From: Candidatus Foliamicus numerosus
GTDB taxonomy: Bacteria; Pseudomonadota; Gammaproteobacteria; Steroidobacterales; Foliamicaceae
NCBI GenBank assembly: GCA_028285945.1
Contig: JAPYNE010000028.1
Span: forward strand, 26,944 to 90,943
Length of the DNA: 64,000 nt
Direction: 5' to 3'
The first letter of the stretch is position 1. The number at the start of each line of letters is the position of its first letter. Below are positions 56,156-64,000 of the stretch, piece after piece. The notes beneath the pieces were generated by a model. The model was not told where the DNA came from and did no database searches. It was given only the letters and a program-made list of their open reading frames with translations. The translations under genes and the position numbers were made by a program.

Positions 56156-56902
56156 TCACGGCGTTTCGCTGCTGACCAGCGTGCCGATATTCTCGCCGCG
56201 CACAATCCGCAAAAGATCGCCCGGCGAGGCCACATCATAAACGCGAATCGGCAGATCGTTGTCGCGGCACATCACCGCCGCCGTCGAATCCATGACCCCA
56301 AGCCGGCCGCCGATGAGTTCTTCATGGGAAATACGCTCGTAACGCTTTGCATCCGGCTCCAAGTTTGGATCGGCGGAATATACGCCGTCCACCTTGGTGC
56401 CCTTGATCAGCAGCTCCGCTCCGATTTCAATGGCGCGCAGGCTGGCGGCGGTATCGGTGGAGAGATAGGGATTGCCGGTGCCGGCGGCAAAAACGCAGAT
56501 CCGGCCCTTCTCCAGATGGCGCAGCGCGCGGCGCCGGATGTAGTCCTCGCAAACGGACCGAACCGCCATGGAGGACATCACCCGCACCCCGGTCCCGAGG
56601 CGTTCCAGCGCATCCTGTAGCGCCAAGGCATTGATAACCGTGGCCAGCATGCCCATGTGGTCGGCCGTCACCCGGTCCATGCCCGCCCGCGCCAGGCCCT
56701 CGCCGCGAAAGATGTTGCCGCCGCCCACTACCACCGCCGTCTCCACGCCCATGTCCGACAACTCGCGGATCTCCCCGGCAATCCGCTGCAACATGGACAT
56801 ATCAATTCCATACGGCTGCTTCCCCATCAAGGCCTCGCCGCTAAGCTTGAGCAAAATGCGGCGCAGCGAGGGCGCCGCCGAAGACGCGCACGCAGGACTC
56901 AC
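56156..56902 (-). CDS. pyrH: UMP kinase
   Basis: A 248-residue amino-acid-kinase-fold enzyme making [36 protein letters not shown] and [19 protein letters not shown] are family motifs, with [13 protein letters not shown] near the end. Usually tsf and rpsB lie upstream; here accessory DNA does. It starts the minus-strand cluster. Confidence 0.97.
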   Translation of the reverse strand: MSPACASSAAPSLRRILLKLSGEALMGKQPYGIDMSMLQRIAGEIRELSDMGVETAVVVGGGNIFRGEGLARAGMDRVTADHMGMLATVINALALQDALERLGTGVRVMSSMAVRSVCEDYIRRRALRHLEKGRICVFAAGTGNPYLSTDTAASLRAIEIGAELLIKGTKVDGVYSADPNLEPDAKRYERISHEELIGGRLGVMDSTAAVMCRDNDLPIRVYDVASPGDLLRIVRGENIGTLVSSETP

Positions 56903-57250
56903 TGGTCCTCCCGACGCTGAGCCGTCTCTTCTTCCGCAGAACTCTCGTGCTTCAAAATGACCACCAAGCCTTCTTCACAACCTGCCGCGCATTTTACAAA
57001 GGCGAAGCCGGCATGTCGCCCTCCACGACCGATCACGCGGCTTCGGTGCGCTTCGCCTCCGCGAGGTCGCAGGCCGCTTGCAGGCGAAGCCACTGCCGCG
57101 CCGTGCTCCATCCCAATTCCTCCAAGCGCAGCGCCACGATTAGCCATTGCAAATGCAAATAAACGCCTTCAATTTCGTGGTTGCGTTGTCTGCTATTCTT
57201 AACATGATTGACGGAGCGAGTTTCTCAGTGGCGAACCGGAGCGCCGAAGC
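56903..57250. other. Gap upstream of pyrH, junction with accessory region
   Basis: No convincing gene. The frames present are short and lack conserved motifs. Base composition changes from GC-rich at 57100 to AT-rich by 57170. Promoters for pyrH (minus) and the 91-residue gene (plus) should lie here, but I cannot locate clear boxes. Confidence 0.5.
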
Positions 57251-57526
57251 ATGGCCAGAAAAATCTTTGCCGTGGTTCTTGACGAACCGCAACCGAAAGT
57301 TGAAGAGCGAATAGAAAAGAACTACGCCCGGCCACATCGTTACACCGATACTTTCTACCTCCTTGCAGTGGACCAGCACGTCTCAACCGACGATGCTGCT
57401 ATCAAGCTCGGAATAAAGGGCACGAACCGGGATGCCACCGGCGTGGTCTTCAAACTCAACGCCGCATACTCGGGGTTCACACACAAGGACCTTTGGGAGT
57501 GGTTATCGGATGCGGCGGTGGCATGA
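57251..57526 (+). CDS. 91-residue DLWEWL-type protein, cassette A first gene
   Basis: A small soluble protein with no recognised family. Its end, GVVFKLNAAYSGFTHKDLWEWL, reads closely like the end of the 92-residue protein at 61138-61416 (shared: G-x-V, a basic or aromatic loop, H-x-DLWEWL). The middle, TFYLLAVDQHVSTDDAAIKLGI, also aligns. Its stop overlaps the next ATG by four bases. The same arrangement in the other cassette supports it as a real gene. Confidence 0.68.
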   Translation: MARKIFAVVLDEPQPKVEERIEKNYARPHRYTDTFYLLAVDQHVSTDDAAIKLGIKGTNRDATGVVFKLNAAYSGFTHKDLWEWLSDAAVA

Positions 57527-57888
57527 TGAGCAGGGATGCGCCAGACAGAACAAAACGAGGCGAAAACGTCCCTGAAACGAGGGCGCGACGCAATTTTCCA
57601 TGGTCAACTGCGGCTGCAATTTTTGGTGGAGCATGCATCCTCGTGAGCGGGTGGGGTGCTTATGTGACTGGAAAGAATAATGCGTTGATGGAAGCGCGTA
57701 GCGAGAAAGTTGAAATTCAGATCAATGATGTAAAGGCGCGCCAAGACCGGCTTGAAGCAAGGCTTCTGTTCCTGGAGCAAAACAGGACTTCAATTGCAGG
57801 CAGCGACACGACCCATGTCTTTGGTGCTTCCATCGCGCAAACAGATGCTGACGCTTCAGCAACCGTTCCGTTATCCCCTGGACAGTAG
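57523..57888 (+). CDS. Membrane-anchored coiled-coil protein, cassette A second gene
   Basis: A 121-residue protein starting at ATG 57523, coupled (ATGA) to the 91-residue gene. It has a basic N-terminus, one membrane helix (STAAAIFGGACILVSGWGAY, about 35-55) and then a coiled-coil VEIQINDVKARQDRLEARLL. The C-terminal tail is polar. Function is unknown. Compared with cassette B, the membrane and coiled-coil parts are in reverse order. Confidence 0.62.
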   Translation: MMSRDAPDRTKRGENVPETRARRNFPWSTAAAIFGGACILVSGWGAYVTGKNNALMEARSEKVEIQINDVKARQDRLEARLLFLEQNRTSIAGSDTTHVFGASIAQTDADASATVPLSPGQ

Positions 57889-58067
57889 TGCAATAGCAGA
57901 TATGCAGCGGAAGAAAGAAAATCTCTTAGTACTTGCCGGAGATAAGAAAGCCCATCATCAGTATTAATTCACGGCTTTAGCGGCCATCGCTCTAATATCC
58001 TCAATGTTGCGGTTCAGGCGGCGGTAGCGGGGACTGTTGTTTTCCTGAAAGAGCAGTTTCCCGAGCC

Positions 58068-58562
58068 TCACCAAGAGGATGCGTCAAAGATCCATGTGGC
58101 GATAAACCACCAAGACAAGATGGTCAACAGCAAGGCCACCCAATTTGAGAACAGGTCGGCCCTTTTCCGTACAAGTGTTATCGCCGGGTTCCAGAATATT
58201 CTCTGCGGCGAAGCGTGCGGGTTACCCATTGTAGGATCTCCCTCAAGGATGCCGTCCTCCAATAGATGTTGGAATCGCTGCACATACCAGTAAAGCTGGG
58301 CAACTATGGCAGCCACGCCAAGAACAGCGACTCCCCAATCGCTAGCAGGCCTTATGCCAAACAGATTCAGTGAGTGCAGGTCAGCGCCGGCCAACCCGGC
58401 AAACACCAACATCCCAGACAGCACGATGGTATTGCGGCGGCAGTTCTTGGATTCCCGTGGTTCAATCATTTTTTCGCGGCTTTCTTTTGCGCGCTTACGG
58501 GTCTTGCGTGGATATGCACGAGTCAGACCAAGGAACAAGAAAATGAATCGGGAAACATTCAT
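58068..58562 (-). CDS. Hypothetical membrane protein, three helices
   Basis: A 164-residue protein with hydrophobic segments IVLSGMLVFAGLAGADLH, WGVAVLGVAAIVAQLYWYVQ and WVALLLTILSWWFIATWIF. A cytoplasmic-looking ERF...LLEDGILEGDP stretch sits before the last one. The first about 32 residues are basic; a later ATG at 58469 is possible. GAGGAG lies 14 bases before the ATG chosen. I do not recognise the family. It lies in AT-rich accessory DNA. Confidence 0.55.
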   Translation of the reverse strand: MNVSRFIFLFLGLTRAYPRKTRKRAKESREKMIEPRESKNCRRNTIVLSGMLVFAGLAGADLHSLNLFGIRPASDWGVAVLGVAAIVAQLYWYVQRFQHLLEDGILEGDPTMGNPHASPQRIFWNPAITLVRKRADLFSNWVALLLTILSWWFIATWIFDASSW

Positions 58563-58666
58563 CAAGCGGGTATTCTCTCCTCGTTCCGATTTGAACGAAA
58601 CTTTCGCGCCGTAACCGAAATCAGCAATCTATAGCCTGTGTCCGCATTATGATTCGAAGCACATAA

Positions 58667-59034
58667 GGCTTTTGCGCGCCGGATAAGCGCCCGAAATGCG
58701 TCCTTTACAACCGGGGCAAATCGAAGTTCGCGTTGGGCAAATACCCTGAGGCCCACGAAGATTTTAAGGCCGCATGGCTGAAACAGGAGGGAAGTGCTTC
58801 CGCGCTCGACATGGGAACTGCAAAGCCAAGATCGGGGCGTTCAAGGATGCTTTGCGGCGATTTCTAAACGGCAGTGCGGCGCAACCAGAGAACCTCGCGG
58901 CCATTTGCCGGAAAAATGCAGAACAGGTGCGAAAAATCTTGCAGGCGTTAGATGGAAAGGACTATCGAATTCGAGACGAGGAGCTGATCGTTTTCGGCGA
59001 GACTGAAGGCGCAACATGGCGCAATTCTCCCTGA
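58667..59034 (+). pseudogene. TPR-repeat gene remnant, frameshifted
   Basis: One frame from about 58667 reads VLYNRGKSKFALGKYPEAHE then DFKAAWLKQEGSASALDMG, a clear TPR unit. The next TPR-like segment, GNCKAKIGAFKDALRRF, continues in a different frame after about 58812. A one-base loss there would explain it. The second frame ends at 59034. No start codon precedes the first unit, so the gene is also truncated. Not seen as a functional gene. Confidence 0.65.
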
Positions 59035-59037
59035 ACG

Positions 59038-59349
59038 TCAATCTTGGGCGAGCCATTGCAAAGCTCTTGCGATGGCAACAGCGATTGGGGTGCCCACCTG
59101 CAAGTAACTATCGAGTTTCTCCCTAAAGCCCTCTTTTCGCTTGATCCCTTCCAAGAAGTCGTATCCGGCGTTTGTGATCCGGGCCCCGTCCTTGCTCACC
59201 CATTCCACTAATCCGCAATCCGCAAGTAATTGGGCTTGATGGCGCTCGTGCTCGCCTTCGCCTCCCATAAAAGCCGGCGCATGGATCAAACCATTTGGCT
59301 GTTCCGATGCCTTTTCTAGCATGGCGATCATTGTGTCGATATCTCTCAT
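59038..59349 (-). CDS. DUF2513-like small protein
   Basis: A 103-residue protein with the pattern MRDIDTMIAMLEKASEQ, HQAQLLADCGLVEW and ITNAGYDFLEGIKRK. This is the layout of DUF2513 proteins, which look like winged-helix proteins. They occur in prophages and islands, and function is unknown. It is convergent with the TPR remnant and upstream of a 140-base gap to the dcm-type gene stop. Confidence 0.68.
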   Translation of the reverse strand: MRDIDTMIAMLEKASEQPNGLIHAPAFMGGEGEHERHQAQLLADCGLVEWVSKDGARITNAGYDFLEGIKRKEGFREKLDSYLQVGTPIAVAIARALQWLAQD

Positions 59350-59489
59350 ATGTTTCCCGCTCTACGGTTGACGATCCGCTTCGTTTATCCATGCGCTCCT
59401 TGCTGTTTCCCCTTTGTGCAAGTGATCAATTATCTTCCCATCCCTCAAGTTCATCTTCTTTGCTCGTATGGTCCAAACGGGCATTGGTG

Positions 59490-60584
59490 TCAGTGCGGTC
59501 GAGTTGCCGGTTTGCTATCGGTTCGTCTTCGTAACTCTTCGGCACAACGTCGCGCCAAGGCGGTTGCGAAATCGCAGGGTAGCGCATTGCCAATCATGTT
59601 GCAGACATGCTCCATATACGGTGTGTCGAGGCGGTAGTCCAAAGGAAAAGTCTGTAGAAGGGCTGCCTCGCGAACGGAGATCGTCCGATCGTCCGTGGGA
59701 TGGCCGAAGCGGCCTTTGCTGAAAGTAGTGCAGCCGCCGGTAATCGTTGGGGACGGGCGGTCCCATTCCATCCTTCCATAGACGTTGGTGAATCCTTCAT
59801 ACCCGTCACGATGACATTTGGGCCGCAGATGCTCGGGTATGTGAGTCCATGTCTTGCCCGCTTGTGCCGCCTTGATTCTTTCAGTGTTCTCGCCCGACAA
59901 ATCGCGGACGACATGCCAGTCGGAACATTCGATATTCCCGGTGGCTTTGGCCTTCCGCAAAGTGATGGGTTCAGGCATGAATCCGATCGTATCGTGCATG
60001 GTTCGCCATGGCGCCAAGTTGCTTTCAGGCAAACCCGAGTGGGTGGCAGCCGGAAAATCGATATCGAAACCATGACCACCAAGGAGCACGAAAAGTCGTC
60101 GAAACTGCGGGACACCGTAGTCGGCCACCTGCAAGATGCCTTCGGTGAGCCTGTAGCCGAGCGCTTCAAGCCGTGACCGCAGCCGACTGTGGAAGGCTTG
60201 CCCCTTCCGCGTGAGGCCGGGAACATTTTCCATCATGATTGCTCGCGGCTGCGTTTCTTCCGCCAGCCGAGCCATCTCCAAGACCAGCTTGTTGCGCGGG
60301 TCCTCTCTGCTCTTGTATTTTGCGGTCAGACTGGTGAAGCCTTGGCAAGGTGGACAGCCCGCCAAAAGATCGATCCGGTCGTTTCCCGCGAGTTTCAGCA
60401 AAGCGGTGCCGGGGACGGTCGCAATGTCCTGCTTCAGGCATCGCACCTCAGGATGGTTCGCCTTGTAGGCAGCAAACGAATGAGGTTCCAGCTCCACTGC
60501 GGCAGCGACGCGAAAACCTGCCCACTTGAGGCCAACCGTCAAGCCGCCTGCGCCGGAGAAGGCATTGATTGCCGTCAAGGTCAT
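59490..60584 (-). CDS. DNA (cytosine-5) methyltransferase, second copy
   Basis: A 364-residue C5-cytosine methyltransferase. AINAFSGAGGLTVGLKWAGF is motif I, AGCPPCQGFTSL motif IV with the catalytic Cys, MENVPGL motif VI, FRRLFVLLGG motif VIII and MIGNALPCDFA motif X. The target-recognition region (about 210-270) does not resemble the first copy's. No restriction enzyme is seen next to it. The 266 bases upstream (60585-60850) contain no recognisable gene. Confidence 0.94.
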   Translation of the reverse strand: MTLTAINAFSGAGGLTVGLKWAGFRVAAAVELEPHSFAAYKANHPEVRCLKQDIATVPGTALLKLAGNDRIDLLAGCPPCQGFTSLTAKYKSREDPRNKLVLEMARLAEETQPRAIMMENVPGLTRKGQAFHSRLRSRLEALGYRLTEGILQVADYGVPQFRRLFVLLGGHGFDIDFPAATHSGLPESNLAPWRTMHDTIGFMPEPITLRKAKATGNIECSDWHVVRDLSGENTERIKAAQAGKTWTHIPEHLRPKCHRDGYEGFTNVYGRMEWDRPSPTITGGCTTFSKGRFGHPTDDRTISVREAALLQTFPLDYRLDTPYMEHVCNMIGNALPCDFATALARRCAEELRRRTDSKPATRPH

Positions 60585-60850
60585 GCTCGTCGCTAGTCCA
60601 TAGGAGCAGCAGGTTCGACATCACGCAAGCGACGCGCTTCGTTCAAGAAATCCCGATGGACACATTACGATTCCAGAAGAAACGCTCTCCAATTCAAGGC
60701 GGCTGCCCACCTGCCCAAGAGGATTGGAGACCACTTAATCGACGCATAAACAGCCCGCTGGCACTAAATGGGCGAGCACATAGGCTACAACGCCATCATC
60801 AATGGCTCTCGATTCTTACCATCTGTTAATTTGGCCATTGGCAAATGCGG

Positions 60851-61141
60851 CTAATTGCCAATAGCTCTTATAGCCAAATGACCCAAGAGAGTGAACAATG
60901 CGACAACTACAACCACAACGGTGTGCCAAAGGACATAGGATTTGGACGGTAACTCATCCACTTTTGTCGTGATCTTATCGCAAGCACTCTTGAGGTCGCC
61001 GATCCTTTCTTCCAACCTATCAACCCGACGTTCCAGTTCGGCAAGCCGGAAGGCCGTGAGGCCGCCACCGCCACCATTATCTCCAGTCTGTTTTCGACTA
61101 GCGCCTTTCCCTGTAACTGAACGTAGATTTGGACGGTTCAT
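60851..61141 (-). CDS. Membrane-anchored coiled-coil protein, cassette B second gene
   Basis: A 96-residue protein. A glycine-rich linker (GDNGGGGGL) precedes the coiled-coil AELERRVDRLEERIGDLKS and a VDELPSKSYVLWHT stretch. It ends in one hydrophobic helix, HTVVVVVVALFTLLGHLAI. Its ATG at 61141 overlaps the stop of the DLWEWL gene (ATGA). Similar small anchored proteins (haemolysin XhlA-like) are common in phage DNA, but no function can be assigned. Confidence 0.68.
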   Translation of the reverse strand: MNRPNLRSVTGKGASRKQTGDNGGGGGLTAFRLAELERRVDRLEERIGDLKSACDKITTKVDELPSKSYVLWHTVVVVVVALFTLLGHLAIRAIGN

Positions 61142-61416
61142 TTCTCAAAGCGTTCTAGCCATTCCCACAAGTCTGAATGCCACCATCCATTGTTAGGGCC
61201 TATTCTTGCAACAAACCCTGTGGAGGGGTCTGCGGAGTCTTCGCCCAAGCCAATTGCGCCCATGACTTCACCAACCACCGTTGCTTCCGTAGGCGCAACG
61301 AGCGCAAATCGATCATCGGCAAGAAAGTAGTTCGTTTTGGGCCAAGTAGACTTAATCTTCGCCCAAATAGCTTCCGTGTCATCGGAAGACCCAGGAACAA
61401 CAATGTAGATGCTCAT
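61138..61416 (-). CDS. 92-residue DLWEWL-type protein, cassette B first gene
   Basis: A small acidic protein ending GFVARIGPNNGWWHSDLWEW, matching the end of the cassette A protein in spacing and motif. The start MSIYIVVPGSSDDTEAIWAK is different in detail. No known family is recognised. It is coupled to the coiled-coil gene by a four-base overlap, just as in cassette A. Confidence 0.68.
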   Translation of the reverse strand: MSIYIVVPGSSDDTEAIWAKIKSTWPKTNYFLADDRFALVAPTEATVVGEVMGAIGLGEDSADPSTGFVARIGPNNGWWHSDLWEWLERFEK

Positions 61417-61443
61417 AGCTGCAATATTACAGAACTTCTTGAT

Positions 61444-62178
61444 CTATCGCATCAGGGCAAAATCTGCCTTATCGCGACCCTGCAAAGCAGAATAAGTTTC
61501 TTGAACGGAGGAAGCAAACTCTTGGGTCCCGCGAATCAACTCGCCGCCTTCCTGAAGGAAAAGCGCTTCAAGCGAATTGGTAATAAGTCCCACGCCACCT
61601 ATCTTTGCTGATCTGGCCTTTTCAATTGTCTTCTCTTCAACGAATGCACCGATTGTCGAAAGAAAAAGCTTGTCCGATTTCCAATCAACGAATTTCTTTT
61701 GCTCGAACGATTGGCATACCAAGACTCCGAGTCGTCCATGTGCAGCCAGTATTGCCCTATAGATGCTCCATAATCGAGGTCCAACGTGCAATATTTCCGC
61801 ACCAGTCAGACATCTCTTTATTGCTGGGTCCTTCTGCAAGAAAAAGTTGATATCCTTATACTCTTTGAGCGTAACTTCTATGGAATTCTTGCCTATGGTT
61901 TTTCCAAGAAACATATCAGAAATTTCGTCATTTGTGAGAATCGTATGAAGGAATAGCGGATCCTTGTACGCCTCTCGCGAAGCATTGAGGGAAAGCCATA
62001 AGTTCTCAACAGATTGAATCAGTTTTTTCCTAATTTCGGATTGCACTGCCGCTACGAGCTGGGTTGATGAAACCAAGGTGGTTTTCCGAGTTTCCATTCG
62101 CCCCGTGACGAATACTCCCAGCAGCGCTATGGCGCCCCCGATGGTGCCCCCGATTAATGTTTCCATTATGGCTAGCAT
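61444..62178 (-). CDS. Hypothetical protein with N-terminal membrane helix
   Basis: A 244-residue protein. A membrane segment (LIGGTIGGAIALLGVFVTG, about 7-25) is followed by a long cytoplasmic, mainly helical part with IRKKLIQSVENLWLSLNASR and VGLITNSLEALFLQEGGEL. The single N-terminal anchor with a large soluble part resembles proteins common in accessory islands, but no family is recognised. It lies directly before cassette B in the same direction. Confidence 0.62.
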   Translation of the reverse strand: MLAIMETLIGGTIGGAIALLGVFVTGRMETRKTTLVSSTQLVAAVQSEIRKKLIQSVENLWLSLNASREAYKDPLFLHTILTNDEISDMFLGKTIGKNSIEVTLKEYKDINFFLQKDPAIKRCLTGAEILHVGPRLWSIYRAILAAHGRLGVLVCQSFEQKKFVDWKSDKLFLSTIGAFVEEKTIEKARSAKIGGVGLITNSLEALFLQEGGELIRGTQEFASSVQETYSALQGRDKADFALMR

Positions 62179-62351
62179 TTGGCATCCAGAAAATTGCCAT
62201 GCAAAAAATCAAATTTCATTCTAGCAAGTAACTGGCCGCTCCCTTGGATGCGAGCCAACTTAGTTTCCGGCTTAAATGTCAGCATGTCGCCGCAGGGCTC
62301 TATAATTAGTGGCTCTCCTGCGCTTGGCCGTTATTCAATATCCGCGCCAAC

Positions 62352-64000
62352 CTAGTTTGTCTTGCTATGCCTGTCCTGCTCGGCAGGGCGCGCATTGTTG
62401 ATTGTCGGCTCCGCAGCCAGCCGGCGGCGCCATTCCGCGAGTTTGGTATAGTCCAAGCCGAGGACCGGTGCCACCGCCTCGTCGATCAGAATCCTTGTTT
62501 CGTCTGCAGCCGCGAATTGCAGGGGCTTGAGTTCGCGCTTGGCGACGGCCTCAAACGCATCTGCGAGTTGGCGGATGCGTGGCAGCCCGCCTTTCGGAAT
62601 GGGGATTTCCTTCCAATGAGCTGTTGACCATTGCGGGTAGGTCAATTTCTTCGCCCTTCGGTTGAGCAGCAGAAGGCGTCCCGGCGTTGAATTCAGCCAC
62701 AGGCAGATGGCCTTGCTCATTTCGCGGCTTGTGGTTGCAACTGGCCGCCATCCGAAGCCGAACGTCGGCTCTTCGCTACAGACGGCAGTTATTCGTCCGC
62801 TGACTGTGTCGTAGCGCTCAGCCACCAAGAGTGTCGAGCCTTGCTCGAGGATTCTTTGCCACAGATGGACTCTCTTGCCCCCTCCAGGCACGACCCATTG
62901 CTCCGGTTTCCCGGCGAGCGCTCGCCGCAGCTTTGCGGAGATCGAGTCAAAGATGCGCACAGCCCTTTCATCTTGTTGGGCTTCATCCACGCTACAACGC
63001 TTCCAAGAGTTCTGTGCGGCCCTCCCCATGGGGCCGATCGCATGCTTCAGCCCCAGCGGTTCCAGTTCGCTTCTTCGCTCCAGTTCCCACACAGTGTCCG
63101 CAAGCGATCCGTCGTACCACTGAACGGGTGTCCAGTCTCCGGCAAGGATGCGGTCAGGAGGCCAGCGATGGGCACGGCCCCATTCGTCGGCTTGGCCTGA
63201 GGCAATGGCATCCGACACAGCGAGCGCTTCGTTGGCATTGTCCGGCATTCGCCGAAGCGATACGAACTCCGTCGGCGGTCGCGCGCCGCCGGAATGGCGC
63301 CGGCAAACCAAGAGGCACTCGTGGATGCTGGTGTTCTCCGAGAAATTGATTCGCTTCGGATCATGGGCGGTGACTATCCATTCGATGTGGAAACGCTCAG
63401 CGAGAAAGCGGCGCCCATCAATTCCGGACGCGCTGGTGCAAGCCGTTGCTGGAATCACTGTTGCGAGAAAACCTTTGTCGCCTTTGAGAAGCTGATCGGC
63501 AAGTGGAATGAAGAATGTGCTGACGCTATCGGTAGTAATCACTTGTCCGGCCGCTGGATCCCGTGCGAGGAGCCGGTCCCGGATATCGAGTTCATGCCGC
63601 TGCATGGCCTTGAGGAAATCCGCGCCGAATTTCCGGCCTCGCTTCATGTTGTCCGTGAACGGCGGATTCATAATCACGGCATCAAGATCGTGCAGCGGGA
63701 AGCGGATTTCTTCACTGTCATCAACTTGGCCAGCATCAAGGGTTTCGAGCGACCGGCGGGGCGCCGTCATCGCTCTCAAGTCGCGGGCATCCGATGCTGC
63801 CGTGAGGATTTCCAGCGAGCCCGCCTTAGGCGATCCGTCGCTTTGCGGCCCGTGCGGCATCGTGGCCAAGTTCATGCGGGCGTAATCGACGGTGGGGGCG
63901 CCGAGTGTCATGTTGCAAGCGGCAAGCTGGATGCCGTGCTGGTTGATGTCGAGGCCGCAGAGCACATCTTCGACCAGCTGTTTGTGCAAGGAGTGCCCCC
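62352..64000 (-). CDS. N6-adenine DNA methyltransferase, N-terminus beyond window
   Basis: An at least 545-residue fragment with AVIMNPPFTDNMKRG, the NPPF motif of N6-adenine methylases, and a preceding DINQHGIQLAACNMTLG (motif II/III-like region). KGFLATVIPATACTS (motif V) and the C-terminal LWLNSTPGRLLLLNRRAK followed by WKEIPIPKG resemble Eco57I/type I-like enzymes. The frame stays open to the window edge, so SAM motif I is outside. It could belong to a restriction-modification, DISARM or BREX-type locus; neighbours outside the window decide this. Confidence 0.88.
   Translation of the reverse strand, partial: GHSLHKQLVEDVLCGLDINQHGIQLAACNMTLGAPTVDYARMNLATMPHGPQSDGSPKAGSLEILTAASDARDLRAMTAPRRSLETLDAGQVDDSEEIRFPLHDLDAVIMNPPFTDNMKRGRKFGADFLKAMQRHELDIRDRLLARDPAAGQVITTDSVSTFFIPLADQLLKGDKGFLATVIPATACTSASGIDGRRFLAERFHIEWIVTAHDPKRINFSENTSIHECLLVCRRHSGGARPPTEFVSLRRMPDNANEALAVSDAIASGQADEWGRAHRWPPDRILAGDWTPVQWYDGSLADTVWELERRSELEPLGLKHAIGPMGRAAQNSWKRCSVDEAQQDERAVRIFDSISAKLRRALAGKPEQWVVPGGGKRVHLWQRILEQGSTLLVAERYDTVSGRITAVCSEEPTFGFGWRPVATTSREMSKAICLWLNSTPGRLLLLNRRAKKLTYPQWSTAHWKEIPIPKGGLPRIRQLADAFEAVAKRELKPLQFAAADETRILIDEAVAPVLGLDYTKLAEWRRRLAAEPTINNARPAEQDRHSKTN

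Overview
The window looks like the chromosome of a GC-rich gammaproteobacterium, probably an uncultivated marine or host-associated lineage. The evidence is the gene order and protein types: pyrH-frr-uppS-cdsA-rseP-bamA-skp-lpxD-lpxA-lpxB-rnhB-dnaE-accA-tilS, an LptE/LeuS block, TldD/PmbA, YhdP and RsfS/NadD/HolA. The genus cannot be named from sequence alone.

Layout. 1-7150: the 5' part of a TonB-dependent receptor behind a TPP riboswitch, a coiled-coil/repeat membrane protein, an amidohydrolase, two hairpin repeats, folC and three envelope or redox genes. 7250-17757: a defence island holding a DUF2442/DUF4160 pair, a type III restriction-modification system whose mod gene is frameshifted, a double-GHKL ATPase coupled to a receiver protein with a HEPN-like motif, a cytosine methyltransferase, a 67-residue protein and a ParA fragment cut off at the pmbA stop codon. 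17757-38919: a long minus-strand housekeeping run, nnr-(AAA ATPase)-tsaE-amiC-leuS-lptE-cysS-hisI-sufE-yidD-Trm112-holA-nadD-rsfS-yhdP-nitrilase-tldD-purE-pmbA, in which cysS carries an internal deletion and a frameshift. 39096-40151: queG on the plus strand. 40206-56902: the minus-strand lipid A, outer-membrane biogenesis and replication cluster; fabZ and dxr are missing from the places they often occupy. 56903-64000: a second accessory region, visibly more AT-rich over much of its length, with a cytosine methyltransferase, an N6-adenine methyltransferase running off the edge, small membrane proteins, a broken TPR gene and two copies of a two-gene cassette.

A family of hairpin repeats is scattered through the core (3.7, 3.85, 31.3, 38.95 and 49.4 kb). 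They share a conserved loop. Between the 31.3 and 49.4 kb copies the loop is inverted relative to conserved flanking sequence, which suggests recombination between the arms.

Functionally, the core genes link outer-membrane assembly (bamA, skp, rseP, lptE, yhdP), lipid A (lpxD/A/B), isoprenoid carrier and phospholipid precursors (uppS, cdsA, accA), translation (leuS, cysS, frr, rsfS, tilS, queG, tsaE) and replication (dnaE, holA, rnhB). Many neighbours overlap by exactly four bases (ATGA, GTGA or TTGA), so translational coupling looks pervasive. The most promising possibly undescribed systems are the GHKL-ATPase/receiver-HEPN pair at 12310-15623 and the duplicated cassette at 57251-57888 and 60851-61416.
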